From the NCBI RefSeq assembly GCF_009765985.1, contig NZ_LMUM01000037.1, positions 447,605 to 511,604 on the forward strand: a stretch of 64,000 nt of DNA. The letters are read 5' to 3'. Positions 1-8,369 of the stretch are shown here, piece after piece. Under the pieces are notes generated by a model. The model was not told the DNA's origin. It did no database searches and saw nothing but the letters and a program-made list of their open reading frames with translations. The translations under genes and the position numbers were made by a program. Position 1 is the first letter of the stretch; each line of letters opens with the position of its first letter. This DNA comes from Acidobacterium sp. S8 (GTDB lineage: Bacteria; Acidobacteriota; Terriglobia; Terriglobales; Acidobacteriaceae).

Positions 1-1
1 T

Positions 2-1963
2 AACACCATTCATCTCGATCCAGTCGGCGTCTCGGCGCAGCCGGATGGATGGTCGGCTACCAGCTTCTTCCCGCTGGCCAACAATGTCGGCAGCCGTATG
101 CCGGAAATCCAGCTGCAAGGGCCTTACAGCACCACGTGGAGTTCCAGCTATTTCCCCTGGAAAAACTCCTATGAAGGCTACGAGACCAGAGATGATCTCT
201 CATGGACAAAAGGCAAACACCAGTTCAAGTTCGGCTTCAGCTACCTTCACGATCCTAAGAACCAGCAATTACAGGCCAATACGCAGGGCACTGCAGTCTT
301 CTCTCAAAGCACCTTTTCCGGCGACTCTTACGTCAATTTCCTTCTCGGTGATGCGGCCAGTTTTACTCAATTGCAGTTCCTGGCAGGGAAGCATTGGGTC
401 AATAACAACTATGGTTCCTATTTCAATGACAACTGGCACATCATCCCGCAGCTAACCCTCAACCTCGGACTTCGCTTCGATGGTCTGCCGCATGCCTACG
501 AGCGATTCAACCAGTTTGCCAATTTCGTGCCCGCCTACTACGACACGACGGCAGGGAATCCAGTCGCCGCCGATGGCACACTCGATCCCGCCTCGCTCAC
601 AAACTTCGGCGGACAGCCTTTCTACCTCAACGGTATCCGCGAAGCCGGAGTCAACGGCTTTCCCCGCGGTGTCGTTCAGAACAAATACAACACCTGGCAG
701 CCGCGAGTCGGCTTCGCCTATGACGTCAAGGGAGACGGCAGGACTGTTGTCCGTGGCGGCTTTGGTATGTTCTTTGAGCGCGTACAAGGCAACGATGTAT
801 ACAACGCAGCCTTGAATCCGCCCTTTGCCTACCAGCCTTCGGCCAACAACGTCTATTTCTCCAACCCGAATACCAGCGCGCAAACCGGAATCACTACATC
901 GCAGACCTTTCCATCGACGCTTACCAACCTTCAATACAAGTACGCGCCGCCTGGAACTGCGATGTTCAGCCTCGGAGTACAGCGCCAGATCGCGCCATCC
1001 GTCGTCGCTATCGTGCAGTATGCCGGCTCCTTAGGCTGGCTCCAGAGCGATGTCCGGCAGGTGAATTCGTTGCCGCTGACCAGCGTCGATCCTGCCGATC
1101 CATCGAATCCTTATTACGACAGGCAAGGTGTCGCGGGACAACTGAAAGACGCCAGCGGAAATCCGATACCCTCCTTCAATGCCAACCGCTATCGAATCTA
1201 TCCCGGTTACAGCACCATCAATCAGGAGGAAAACGAAAGCAACTTCAACTACCATTCGCTGCAGGCAGGTCTCCGTATGGAGAACCGGCATGGATTGACG
1301 TTGCAGCTTGCCTATACCTGGTCCCATGCTATCGATCAGGTAACCGGCGATCTCAGCGGCGTCTCCAATCCGTTCAACCTCGATTACGATCGCGGCTCGG
1401 GCGCCCTCGACCGTCGTCACATCTTCAACGCCAACTACATCTACACGCTTCCATTTTTCCTGCATAGCTCGAGCTTCTTCGAGCGCGCCGTGCTGGGAGG
1501 CTGGGTCTTTTCCGGTATCACCGTGGCGCAATCAGGAACTCCGCAGCGCGTCGCCTACACCGGCGCAGACACCCTCGGTCTCGGCGGCGGCACTTCCAAC
1601 CGCTCGAACCTGGTGGCCAAGGTTTCCTACCCCAAACACCGCCTTGGATGGTTCAGCACAAGCTCCTTCGCCAACCCACTTGCTCCCTGGGCTGGAGGAA
1701 CCACGCAGGGCTTCGGCAATTCTGGCAAAGACGCCGTCGTGCTGCCCGGACTCTTCAACTTCAACATGTCCCTTTTCAAAAACATTCCGCTCACTTCAAG
1801 CGAAACTGGCCCCAAGCTCGAACTACGCTTTGAATCCTTCAACACTTTCAACCACACGCAATTTAACGGCGTCGACGGAAACTCCGGCGACGGAAACTTC
1901 GGCCAGGTCACCTCAACCTACGACCCAAGAACTCTGCAGCTGGGCGCAAAAATCCAGTTTTAA
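2..1963 (+). CDS. TonB-dependent receptor, Oar-like, 3' part
   Basis: The reading frame is open from the window's left edge and ends at 1963, so only the C-terminal ~650 residues are seen. It consists of alternating aromatic-rich beta strands with long polar loops, a motif RVGFAYDVKGDGRTVVRGG typical of TonB-dependent receptor barrels, and a C-terminal strand ending LQLGAKIQF with a terminal Phe, as needed for BAM insertion. Acidobacterial members usually carry an N-terminal carboxypeptidase-regulatory-like domain and plug, which would lie upstream. It would sit in the outer membrane and import an unknown, probably large, carbohydrate or peptide ligand. Ligand and N-terminus cannot be judged from here. 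Confidence 0.88.
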   Translation, partial: NTIHLDPVGVSAQPDGWSATSFFPLANNVGSRMPEIQLQGPYSTTWSSSYFPWKNSYEGYETRDDLSWTKGKHQFKFGFSYLHDPKNQQLQANTQGTAVFSQSTFSGDSYVNFLLGDAASFTQLQFLAGKHWVNNNYGSYFNDNWHIIPQLTLNLGLRFDGLPHAYERFNQFANFVPAYYDTTAGNPVAADGTLDPASLTNFGGQPFYLNGIREAGVNGFPRGVVQNKYNTWQPRVGFAYDVKGDGRTVVRGGFGMFFERVQGNDVYNAALNPPFAYQPSANNVYFSNPNTSAQTGITTSQTFPSTLTNLQYKYAPPGTAMFSLGVQRQIAPSVVAIVQYAGSLGWLQSDVRQVNSLPLTSVDPADPSNPYYDRQGVAGQLKDASGNPIPSFNANRYRIYPGYSTINQEENESNFNYHSLQAGLRMENRHGLTLQLAYTWSHAIDQVTGDLSGVSNPFNLDYDRGSGALDRRHIFNANYIYTLPFFLHSSSFFERAVLGGWVFSGITVAQSGTPQRVAYTGADTLGLGGGTSNRSNLVAKVSYPKHRLGWFSTSSFANPLAPWAGGTTQGFGNSGKDAVVLPGLFNFNMSLFKNIPLTSSETGPKLELRFESFNTFNHTQFNGVDGNSGDGNFGQVTSTYDPRTLQLGAKIQF

Positions 1964-1975
1964 GTGCAGGGAAAA

Positions 1976-2010
1976 TGCAGCTTTGAGCCAGATAAAGGCT
2001 CAAAGCTGCA
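1976..2010. terminator. Perfect 14-bp hairpin after the receptor gene
   Basis: TGCAGCTTTGAGCC and its exact reverse complement flank a 7-nt loop (agataaa), starting 13 bases after the receptor stop codon. There is no run of T on the plus strand, so it is either a Rho-independent-like terminator with a poor U tract or an RNA 3'-end stabiliser. The perfection of the stem is clear; the function is inferred from position. Confidence 0.6.
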
Positions 2011-2173
2011 ACCAAACCGCGCGTTAAAGGCACCAAAAATTACGACTCCTATGAAGGAGGGAAGCTCAACCAATCTCGCGCCACAAGGACGCCCGGGTGC
2101 CCCATTCTGAGCCGCAGGCGAAGGGTGGGAGAGCATTCCTTCTACACCCGAAAGTCCAGCAAGATAAAAACGT

Positions 2174-2200
2174 TGTCATCCTGAGCGAAGCGAAGGACCT
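2174..2200 (+). repeat. Dispersed TCATYCTGAGCGAAGCGAAG repeat
   Basis: The core GTCATCCTGAGCGAAGCGAA recurs in degenerate form at 2102-2125 (CCATTCTGAGCCGCAGGCG), 49522-49550 (CGTCATTCTGACGACCGAAG), 53782-53806 (CGTCATTCTGAGAGCGGCGA) and, inverted, near 21139-21160. All copies lie between genes. The repeated occurrence is seen; I recall similar strings being common in Acidobacteriaceae intergenic DNA but cannot search for them. Confidence 0.6.
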
Positions 2201-2481
2201 CCACCAAGTTGCGCGCGACAGAAATACCTCAAAGCAAACGACACGAATATCTTGTCAAGTGCTAAATAGCTAATAATTCGCCTAACATATCCAAAATCAG
2301 GACCTTACGGGTTCGTTAAATTGTCAGAAGATCTAGCAAAATCAGCTATCTAGGGACCCAATTACCATGGGCATGTATTCATCCAATGGTTGAAAAGAAC
2401 TAATCTAAACCATTGATAATAAACGATATCTGTGTGGGTAAATAGTCTAAGTTGCTGAAAACAAAGAATCTCCGTACAAAA

Positions 2482-2508
2482 TAGGGGAGGGGGTGGTAAC
2501 CTCCCCTA
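2482..2508 (+). promoter_or_regulatory. 9-bp hairpin just upstream of the hpnA start
   Basis: TAGGGGAGG (2482-2490) pairs perfectly with CCTCCCCTA (2500-2508) around a 9-nt loop (gggtggtaa), ending 7 bases before the hpnA ATG. The only strong Shine-Dalgarno-like purines (GGGGAGG) are inside the stem, and the region between stem and ATG (gagcaga) is weak. This could control translation or be a promoter-proximal terminator. The structure is seen; the role is inference. Confidence 0.5.
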
Positions 2509-2515
2509 GAGCAGA

Positions 2516-3523
2516 ATGAAAGTCTTCGTCACAGGTGCCACCGGCTTCGTCGGCAGTCATGTAGCAAAAGTCCTTGCCAGCCAGGGAGCAGACCTCCGTC
2601 TCCTCGTCCGTAAAACCAGCAATCTCGCCAACTTCGCCGGAATGCCGGCGCCATCGTCGATGACCACAATCACCGGCGATCTGCTCGATCCCGAATCGCT
2701 CCGCCTTGGCATCCGCGACTGCGATTATGTCTTCCACGTCGCCGCCGACTATCGCCTCTGGGTACGCGATCCGAAGCAGATGTACGCCATCAACGTCGAC
2801 GGCACCCGCGAGCTGCTCCGTATTGCCCGCGAAGAGGGAATAAAACGCGTCATTTACACCTCAAGCGTGGCTACCATGGGCTTCAAAACCGATGGGACCA
2901 TCGTCGATGAGAACACGCCTGTATCCCTCTCCGATATGGTCGGCCACTACAAACGATCGAAGTTCCTTGCCGAACAGGAGGCGCTCAAAGCCGCCTACGA
3001 CGGTCAGGAAGTGATGATCCTGAATCCCACCACCCCTATCGGCCCTGGAGACATCAAACCCACCCCGACAGGCCGCATCGTCGTCGACTTCCTGAACAAG
3101 AAATTCCCCGCCTACGTCGATACAGGCCTCAATCTTGTTGATGTGGAAGAGGTTGCGCGCACTCACGTAGCTGCCACTGAAAAAGGAACGCCGGGAGAGC
3201 GCTATATCCTAGGCGGCGAAAATCTTACCCTTAAGCAAATCCTCGATAAGATGTCGGCAATCACCGGATTGCCATCGCCAACCATGCAGGTGCCGAATGC
3301 CGTTGCCATGGCCTTCGCCTTCTTCGACGAAATCATCACCGGTCGTATATTAGGCAAAGAACCGCGCGCGACCGTAGAAGCGGTCCGCATGGGCAAAAAG
3401 AAAATGTTCGCCTCCTCCGCAAAAGCCGTCCGCGATCTTGAATTCCGGCTGGTCCCGGTCTACCCCGCGCTCCGCGCAGCCATCGATTGGTTCCGTGCCA
3501 ACGGATACGCCCCCAAGTCATGA
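2516..3523 (+). CDS. hpnA: Hopanoid-associated NAD-dependent sugar epimerase-like protein HpnA
   Basis: A 335-residue extended short-chain dehydrogenase. The Rossmann motif GATGFVGSH lies at residues ~7-15, a Ser-containing TSSVATMG strand near 120, and the catalytic YKRSK (YxxxK) near 145. Length and motifs match the HpnA family, which co-occurs with hopanoid genes and resembles dihydroflavonol reductases and sugar epimerases; its substrate is not established. It overlaps hpnG by 4 bases (ATGA), so the two are translationally coupled. The ATG start has no clear Shine-Dalgarno, and a 9-bp hairpin lies directly upstream. Confidence 0.88.
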   Translation: MKVFVTGATGFVGSHVAKVLASQGADLRLLVRKTSNLANFAGMPAPSSMTTITGDLLDPESLRLGIRDCDYVFHVAADYRLWVRDPKQMYAINVDGTRELLRIAREEGIKRVIYTSSVATMGFKTDGTIVDENTPVSLSDMVGHYKRSKFLAEQEALKAAYDGQEVMILNPTTPIGPGDIKPTPTGRIVVDFLNKKFPAYVDTGLNLVDVEEVARTHVAATEKGTPGERYILGGENLTLKQILDKMSAITGLPSPTMQVPNAVAMAFAFFDEIITGRILGKEPRATVEAVRMGKKKMFASSAKAVRDLEFRLVPVYPALRAAIDWFRANGYAPKS

Positions 3524-4188
3524 AAAAAATAGGCATCATCGCAGCCCTCGCGGGAGAATTGAAGCCCCTGGTCAAAGGCTGGCAGCAGCGGGAAAAGTTT
3601 TATTTCGGCCGTATCGGCGAAACCGACTGCATCGCTATCGCCGGCGGCATCGGAGCCGAAGCCGCAAGCCGTGCCTGCGAGCAAGTATTGGCCGAAGGCG
3701 GAATCGAAGCACTGGTCTCCTACGGCTGGGCCGGATCGCTTTCCTGCGGAATCAAACCCCCGTCGGCCGTCGCCATCTACGACATCATCGACAGTCGCAC
3801 CGGCGACCGCTTCGTCACCGAGCTTCCCTCAGGCCACCGCCTGGTCACGCTGGACCATGTTGCCCGTCCCGAAGAGAAGCGCCAAATCGCGCAAGAGTAT
3901 CAGGCTCCGCTGGTCGATATGGAAGCAGCCGCCGTAGCCCGTGTCGCTGCAGCGCGAAATATTGCCTTCTATTGTTTCAAAGGGGTCTCAGACGGAGCCA
4001 ACGATAAGTTGCCGGATTTCAACCCTTTTCTGGGCAAAGATGGCCAGTTGAAGATGTCCGCATTCATCGGCTACGCTTTGCTGCATCCCAGCTATTGGTC
4101 CGCGCTGAAGCAGCTAGGTAAACAAAGCCAGTCAGCAGCCCTCAACCTGGAGACCATAATCACCCAATCTCTGGGTAAGACGCTGTAA
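3520..4188 (+). CDS. hpnG: Hopanoid-associated phosphorylase / adenosylhopane nucleosidase HpnG
   Basis: 222 residues from the ATG overlapping the hpnA stop; an upstream in-frame start at 3487 is less likely because this one is coupled and begins MKKIGIIAALAGEL, the canonical first strand of purine nucleoside phosphorylase-like folds. The nucleosidase signature VDMEAAAVA is at ~residues 140-148, and a late Asp in KGVSDGAND fits the catalytic acid. In studied bacteria HpnG removes adenine from adenosylhopane to give ribosylhopane. Its partner HpnH is not in this window. The order hpnA-hpnG-dehydrogenase-dehydrogenase-hpnC supports the assignment. Confidence 0.85.
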   Translation: MKKIGIIAALAGELKPLVKGWQQREKFYFGRIGETDCIAIAGGIGAEAASRACEQVLAEGGIEALVSYGWAGSLSCGIKPPSAVAIYDIIDSRTGDRFVTELPSGHRLVTLDHVARPEEKRQIAQEYQAPLVDMEAAAVARVAAARNIAFYCFKGVSDGANDKLPDFNPFLGKDGQLKMSAFIGYALLHPSYWSALKQLGKQSQSAALNLETIITQSLGKTL

Positions 4189-4205
4189 TCTAGTAGTAAC
4201 AGTCT

Positions 4206-5327
4206 ATGGCGACAGCAACCAGCAATGCGCCCGCTCCGGCCGGCGAAAGAATACCAGCCACGATGCAGGCAGCCGTATATCGCGCCGTCAACGATGTTCG
4301 TGTCGAAACTGTCCCGGTCCCTGAAATCGGACCAGGTGAAGTTCTTATCCGCGTCCATTCCTGCGGCATCTGTGGAACGGATCTAAAAAAAATTCACACC
4401 GGCTCACACTCGGCCCCGCGCATCTTCGGCCACGAGACGGCTGGCACTATCGTCAAAATCGGGGACGGCGTAGATAACTTCGCGGTCGGCGACCGCGTCA
4501 TGGTCTTCCACCACATCCCATGCGGCAAATGCTACTACTGCCGCAAGAAGACCTTTGCTCAGTGCGAAACCTACAAAAAAGTCGGCTGCACCGCCGGATT
4601 TGAGCCTTCCGGCGGCGGTTTTGCTGAATATGTTCGCGTCATGGACTGGATTGTCAGCACCGGCGGCGTGGTCCGTATCCCCGACGGCGTGCCTTTTGAA
4701 CAGGCGGCATTCGTCGAGCCGGTCAATACCTGCCTCAAGGCCATCAAGAATCTCGATCTCGCGCCGGATGAAACCGTACTGGTCATTGGCCAGGGTTCGA
4801 TCGGCATCCTGCTGGCGGCGCTGGCAGCGCGCACGGGAGCAAAAGTGCTCACCTCGGATCTGTACACCGAGCGGCACGCCATTGCTGCTGGTTTCGGTCT
4901 GACGCACCCCATTGATGCGGGAAACGAGAGTGTCGTCGAAGTCGCGAAACGTGAGTCGGAAGGACGAGGCGCAGACGCCGTGATCCTGGCCGTCGGCGGC
5001 AACGCTCTTATCCGTACCGCGATGGACGCAGCCAGACCTGGTGGCCGGGTGCTACTCTTCGCGCAGACCCAGCACGGCGAAGCCTTCATAGATCCGGCAG
5101 CCGTATGCATGGACGAAAAGACGCTCATGGGCTCTTACAGTGCCTCGGTCGAGATTCAGGATGAGGGTGCGAGTCTGGTTTTCAACGGCTATAAGACCGG
5201 ATTTGACCTGACGCAGCTGATTTCCCACCGATTCCCGCTGGAACAGGCGGTGGAAGCGATTGAAGTCGCGTCCAACCCCACAGCGGCTTCAATGAAGATC
5301 TTTATTCAGCCTGATCTGAGAAAATAG
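4206..5327 (+). CDS. Zinc-dependent MDR dehydrogenase, hopanoid operon (first copy)
   Basis: A 373-residue medium-chain dehydrogenase. The catalytic-zinc ligands are visible as CGICGTD (~residues 57-63) and GHE (~77-79), and four structural-zinc Cys in CGKCYYCRKKTFAQC (~102-116). The nucleotide-binding loop is VIGQGSIGILLAALAA (~195). An N-terminal extension of about 20 residues rich in Ala and Pro precedes MQAAVYRAVNDV, so an internal start at 4263 is possible. It lies 17 bases after hpnG and 6 before a second MDR gene. The family reduces aldehydes or oxidises polyols; position suggests action on the ribose-derived hopanoid side chain, but that is inference. Confidence 0.82.
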   Translation: MATATSNAPAPAGERIPATMQAAVYRAVNDVRVETVPVPEIGPGEVLIRVHSCGICGTDLKKIHTGSHSAPRIFGHETAGTIVKIGDGVDNFAVGDRVMVFHHIPCGKCYYCRKKTFAQCETYKKVGCTAGFEPSGGGFAEYVRVMDWIVSTGGVVRIPDGVPFEQAAFVEPVNTCLKAIKNLDLAPDETVLVIGQGSIGILLAALAARTGAKVLTSDLYTERHAIAAGFGLTHPIDAGNESVVEVAKRESEGRGADAVILAVGGNALIRTAMDAARPGGRVLLFAQTQHGEAFIDPAAVCMDEKTLMGSYSASVEIQDEGASLVFNGYKTGFDLTQLISHRFPLEQAVEAIEVASNPTAASMKIFIQPDLRK

Positions 5328-5333
5328 AAAGTT

Positions 5334-6377
5334 ATGGCAAACCAAATGACGGCGGCAGTGCTGTACGGGAAAGAAGACCTGCGAATTGAGCAGGTTCCGG
5401 TGCCGTCCGCCGGACCAGGTGAAATTGTTGTAAGCGTCGCCGCAGCGCTAACCTGTGGCACCGATCTAAAGGTCTACCGTCGCGGCTATCACGCGATCAT
5501 GCTGAAGCCGCCTATTCTCTTTGGGCATGAACTGGCTGGCATCGTGGTCGAAGTCGGTGCAGGCGTCACAAAGTTCCGCATAGGGGATCGGGTGGTCGCG
5601 TTGAATTCCGCGCCCTGTGATGCATGCTATTACTGCAAACACAATCAGCAAAATCTCTGCGACGATCTGCTTTTTAATAACGGCGCGTACGCGGAGTACA
5701 TCCGCATTCCGGCACGCATCGTTGAAAAAAACACTCTCCACGTTCCCGATCAAGTTCCGTTTGAACACGCGGCACTCACGGAACCACTCGCATGTGTGGT
5801 GCGTGGTCTTGAAGAAAGCAATGCTCAAGCTGGAGATACAGCGGTTGTCATTGGCGCAGGGCCAATCGGATTGATGTTCATTCATACCGCGCAACTGGCA
5901 GGCATGCGAGTGATCGCCGTGGTGAAGCGCGACGAGCAGGTTGAGGCCGCAAAAATCTTCGGCGCAGAAGAGGTAATACAGACGACCGTGGTCGACGATG
6001 TCACCGCCGCCGTTCGCAATCTCACACCCAACCAGCGTGGTGTAGATATCGCGATTGAAGCGGTTGCAACACCTGCAACATGGCAACAGGCGGTTGACAT
6101 GGTGCGAAAGGGCGGCACCGTCAACTTCTTCGGAGGCTGCGCCGCAGGCACGAAAGTCGAGCTGGATACAAACCGGCTTCATTACAACGACATCACATTA
6201 AAGGCGAGTTTTCATCACACGCCGGCGACTGCTCGCAAGGCATTCGAGCTGATTACACGCGGCCGGTTCAACTGCCGCGAATACATCACAGGCCGGGCAC
6301 CGCTCTCGAGCGTGGATGAGGTTTTTCGAAAGCTGATGGATCGCTCGAACGACATCAAGACAGCAATCATTCCTTAA
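5334..6377 (+). CDS. Zinc-dependent MDR dehydrogenase, hopanoid operon (second copy)
   Basis: 347 residues, paralogous to the preceding gene and clearly diverged from it. Catalytic-zinc motif CGTDLKVY (~42), GHE (~65), structural cysteines in CDACYYCKHNQQNLC (~92-106), and dinucleotide motif VIGAGPIGLMFIHTA (~172). It resembles threonine/sorbitol dehydrogenase-type MDR proteins. Two adjacent, non-identical MDR enzymes may act on successive substrates or form a heteromer. Substrate unknown; membership in the hopanoid operon rests on same-strand tight spacing. Confidence 0.82.
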   Translation: MANQMTAAVLYGKEDLRIEQVPVPSAGPGEIVVSVAAALTCGTDLKVYRRGYHAIMLKPPILFGHELAGIVVEVGAGVTKFRIGDRVVALNSAPCDACYYCKHNQQNLCDDLLFNNGAYAEYIRIPARIVEKNTLHVPDQVPFEHAALTEPLACVVRGLEESNAQAGDTAVVIGAGPIGLMFIHTAQLAGMRVIAVVKRDEQVEAAKIFGAEEVIQTTVVDDVTAAVRNLTPNQRGVDIAIEAVATPATWQQAVDMVRKGGTVNFFGGCAAGTKVELDTNRLHYNDITLKASFHHTPATARKAFELITRGRFNCREYITGRAPLSSVDEVFRKLMDRSNDIKTAIIP

Positions 6378-6390
6378 AACATGTGCGCCT

Positions 6391-6413
6391 CACACTTCGC
6401 ATAGAGAAGTGTG
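6391..6413 (+). promoter_or_regulatory. Intercistronic 8-bp hairpin before hpnC
   Basis: CACACTTC and GAAGTGTG form a perfect stem around a 7-nt loop between the second dehydrogenase and hpnC. No T tract follows. The GGGAG Shine-Dalgarno of hpnC begins right at the 3' foot of the stem. It may protect or process the operon transcript, or tune hpnC translation; no direct evidence for either. Confidence 0.4.
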
Positions 6414-6426
6414 GGAGATAATCCTT

Positions 6427-7422
6427 ATGGCGCTCGTCGCCAGGGATCATCTTCAACAGAAACTCCGGGAACGAATGACTCCGAACACTGCACAGAACGA
6501 GCTGATCGAAAAAGGCTGGGCCGCGCTTCCGGCGGAATATCGCATTCCAGAGAAGCCTCCGACACTCGAAGAAGCGCGCGAATATTGCCAGCGGCTGTCC
6601 GAGACACACTACGAAAATTTTCACGTTGCGTCGTGGTTTCTTCCCAAACGCCTCCGTCCGCATTTCCACAGCATTTATGCGTATTGCCGTATTTCAGACG
6701 ATCTCGGAGATGAGGTAGGGAACCGCGAGCAATCGCTGGCGCTCCTCGATCTATGGGGACAGGAACTCGACGCATGCTATCGCGGTGAAGCGCGGCATCC
6801 TGTGTTTGTAGCTCTGGCGGAAACTATTCGTGTCTGCGATATTCCCAAAGAACCGTTTGCCGATCTGCTGGTCGCTTTCCGTCAGGACCAGACCGTGACC
6901 CGCTTCGAGACAATGGATGACGTACTGAGCTATTGCAGGTATTCGGCAAATCCCGTTGGCCGCCTCGTGCTCTATGCCTGCGGCTACCGCGATGCAGCAC
7001 GCTTTGCGCTTTCCGATTACACCTGCTCTGCCTTGCAATTGGCGAACTTCTGGCAGGATGTTACGGTCGATTACGAAAAGGACCGCATCTATTTTCCTTT
7101 GGCCGATATGCGCCGCTTCGGTGTTGACGAAGCGATGATTGCCAGCCGCAGTTTTACGCCACAGTTTCGAGAGCTGATGCGCTATGAAGTGGAATACGCC
7201 CGCCAGATGTTCGCCCAGGGCATGCCGCTGATTGGAATGGTGGACCGCGATCTTGCTCTCGATCTTGATCTCTTCAGTCGGGGCGGTCTTGAGATTCTGA
7301 ACGCTATCGAACAACAGGATTACAACGTGCTGCGGGCAAGACCTTCTATCTCCAAAGGTAGGAAAGTAGCTCTGCTGCTTCGTGCACTGAGCGGAAAATT
7401 TCTGGGCCGGAGCGCAGCGTGA
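6427..7422 (+). CDS. hpnC: Squalene synthase-like HpnC (hydroxysqualene synthase)
   Basis: 331 residues in the trans-isoprenyl diphosphate synthase fold. First Asp-rich motif ISDDLGDE (~95-102), second NFWQDVTVDYEKDRIYFP (~207-224), and the HpnC-typical ETHYENFHVASWFLP. In the HpnCDE pathway HpnC converts presqualene diphosphate to hydroxysqualene. I chose ATG 6427 because GGGAG lies ~10 bases upstream; ATG 6475, with GGGAA before it, is an alternative. It overlaps hpnD by 4 bases (GTGA). Confidence 0.9.
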   Translation: MALVARDHLQQKLRERMTPNTAQNELIEKGWAALPAEYRIPEKPPTLEEAREYCQRLSETHYENFHVASWFLPKRLRPHFHSIYAYCRISDDLGDEVGNREQSLALLDLWGQELDACYRGEARHPVFVALAETIRVCDIPKEPFADLLVAFRQDQTVTRFETMDDVLSYCRYSANPVGRLVLYACGYRDAARFALSDYTCSALQLANFWQDVTVDYEKDRIYFPLADMRRFGVDEAMIASRSFTPQFRELMRYEVEYARQMFAQGMPLIGMVDRDLALDLDLFSRGGLEILNAIEQQDYNVLRARPSISKGRKVALLLRALSGKFLGRSAA

Positions 7423-8366
7423 GTGTAAGTGTCGAAGAGGCGTATGCGGTCTGCCGACAGATCGCACGCCGGGAAGCTAAAAATTTCTACTATGCATTCG
7501 TCGCTCTTCCCAAGCCCAAGCGCGATGCCATCTGTGCGGTTTATGCTTTCATGCGGCACGCCGACGATTTGTCCGATGATGAGAACAAGTCGCGGCCAGA
7601 GCGTAGGACCGATCTCGATGTATGGCTCGCAGCCTGGCACGCCGCAGCGCAGGGAGGGGCAACTGAGGACCCCGTCTTTATCGCATTGCGTGACGCGCAA
7701 TCGCGCTTTCACATCACAACAGATTTGCTCGATCAGTTAGTGCGGGGAACTGCGATGGATCTCCATACATCGCAAGACCGACTGAGCCCTGAAGGTGAAG
7801 ACGCAGTTCCTCCGCTCAGGCTAGACACGTATGCCACGTTCGATGATTTATATCGCTACTGCTATTACGTCGCATCGGTCGTAGGCTTAGTCTGCATTCG
7901 CATCTTTGAATACAGCGATGCGCGCGCGGAAAAACTGGCGGAAGAAACCGGGATTGCTTTTCAACTAACGAATATTCTGCGCGATGTTCGCGAGGATGCG
8001 GAGCGCGACCGCATCTATCTTCCGTTAGAAGATCTGGAGCGCTACGGCGTTCCTGCAAGTGAGATTCGGGAACTGAAAGGCGGCCGCAACCTGACGCTGA
8101 ATCAGCGCGAGCTTCTGGAGTTCGAAGCGAATCGTGCCGAACACTATTACAAATCCAGCGAAGAACTACTGCCGCTGATCGCAGCAGATTCCCGACCCGC
8201 ACTATGGGTTCTTGTCTCGATCTATCACCGCCTGCTGCAACGCATCGAACGCAGGGACTTTGATGTCTTCAGCGAGAGAGTTTCTGTGTCCACTCTCACT
8301 AAGCTCGCGATTCTCGCGCGCGGCCTCATGCGTATGGTGGCATATCGTTTGCGAGGCAGAGGCTGA
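7419..8366 (+). CDS. hpnD: Presqualene diphosphate synthase HpnD
   Basis: 315 residues from a GTG start coupled to the hpnC stop. Asp-rich motifs RHADDLSDDE (~45-54) and NILRDVREDAERDRIYLP (~185-202) bind the diphosphate magnesium cluster. The family condenses two farnesyl diphosphates to presqualene diphosphate, the first step of HpnD-HpnC-HpnE squalene synthesis. The gene ends 3 bases before hpnE. HpnC and HpnD are paralogous neighbours, as is usual for this pathway. Confidence 0.9.
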   Translation: MSVSVEEAYAVCRQIARREAKNFYYAFVALPKPKRDAICAVYAFMRHADDLSDDENKSRPERRTDLDVWLAAWHAAAQGGATEDPVFIALRDAQSRFHITTDLLDQLVRGTAMDLHTSQDRLSPEGEDAVPPLRLDTYATFDDLYRYCYYVASVVGLVCIRIFEYSDARAEKLAEETGIAFQLTNILRDVREDAERDRIYLPLEDLERYGVPASEIRELKGGRNLTLNQRELLEFEANRAEHYYKSSEELLPLIAADSRPALWVLVSIYHRLLQRIERRDFDVFSERVSVSTLTKLAILARGLMRMVAYRLRGRG

Positions 8367-8369
8367 TCG

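Larger units (their letters stand above)
2011..2515. other. Intergenic region with acidobacterial repeat fragments
   Basis: No coding potential is evident over about 500 bases. It holds two copies of a dispersed motif: CCATTCTGAGCCGCAGGCG (from 2102) and GTCATCCTGAGCGAAGCGAA (from 2175). An AT-rich stretch (2240-2460) that may include the hpnA promoter follows. No confident -35/-10 pair was picked. Confidence 0.5.
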
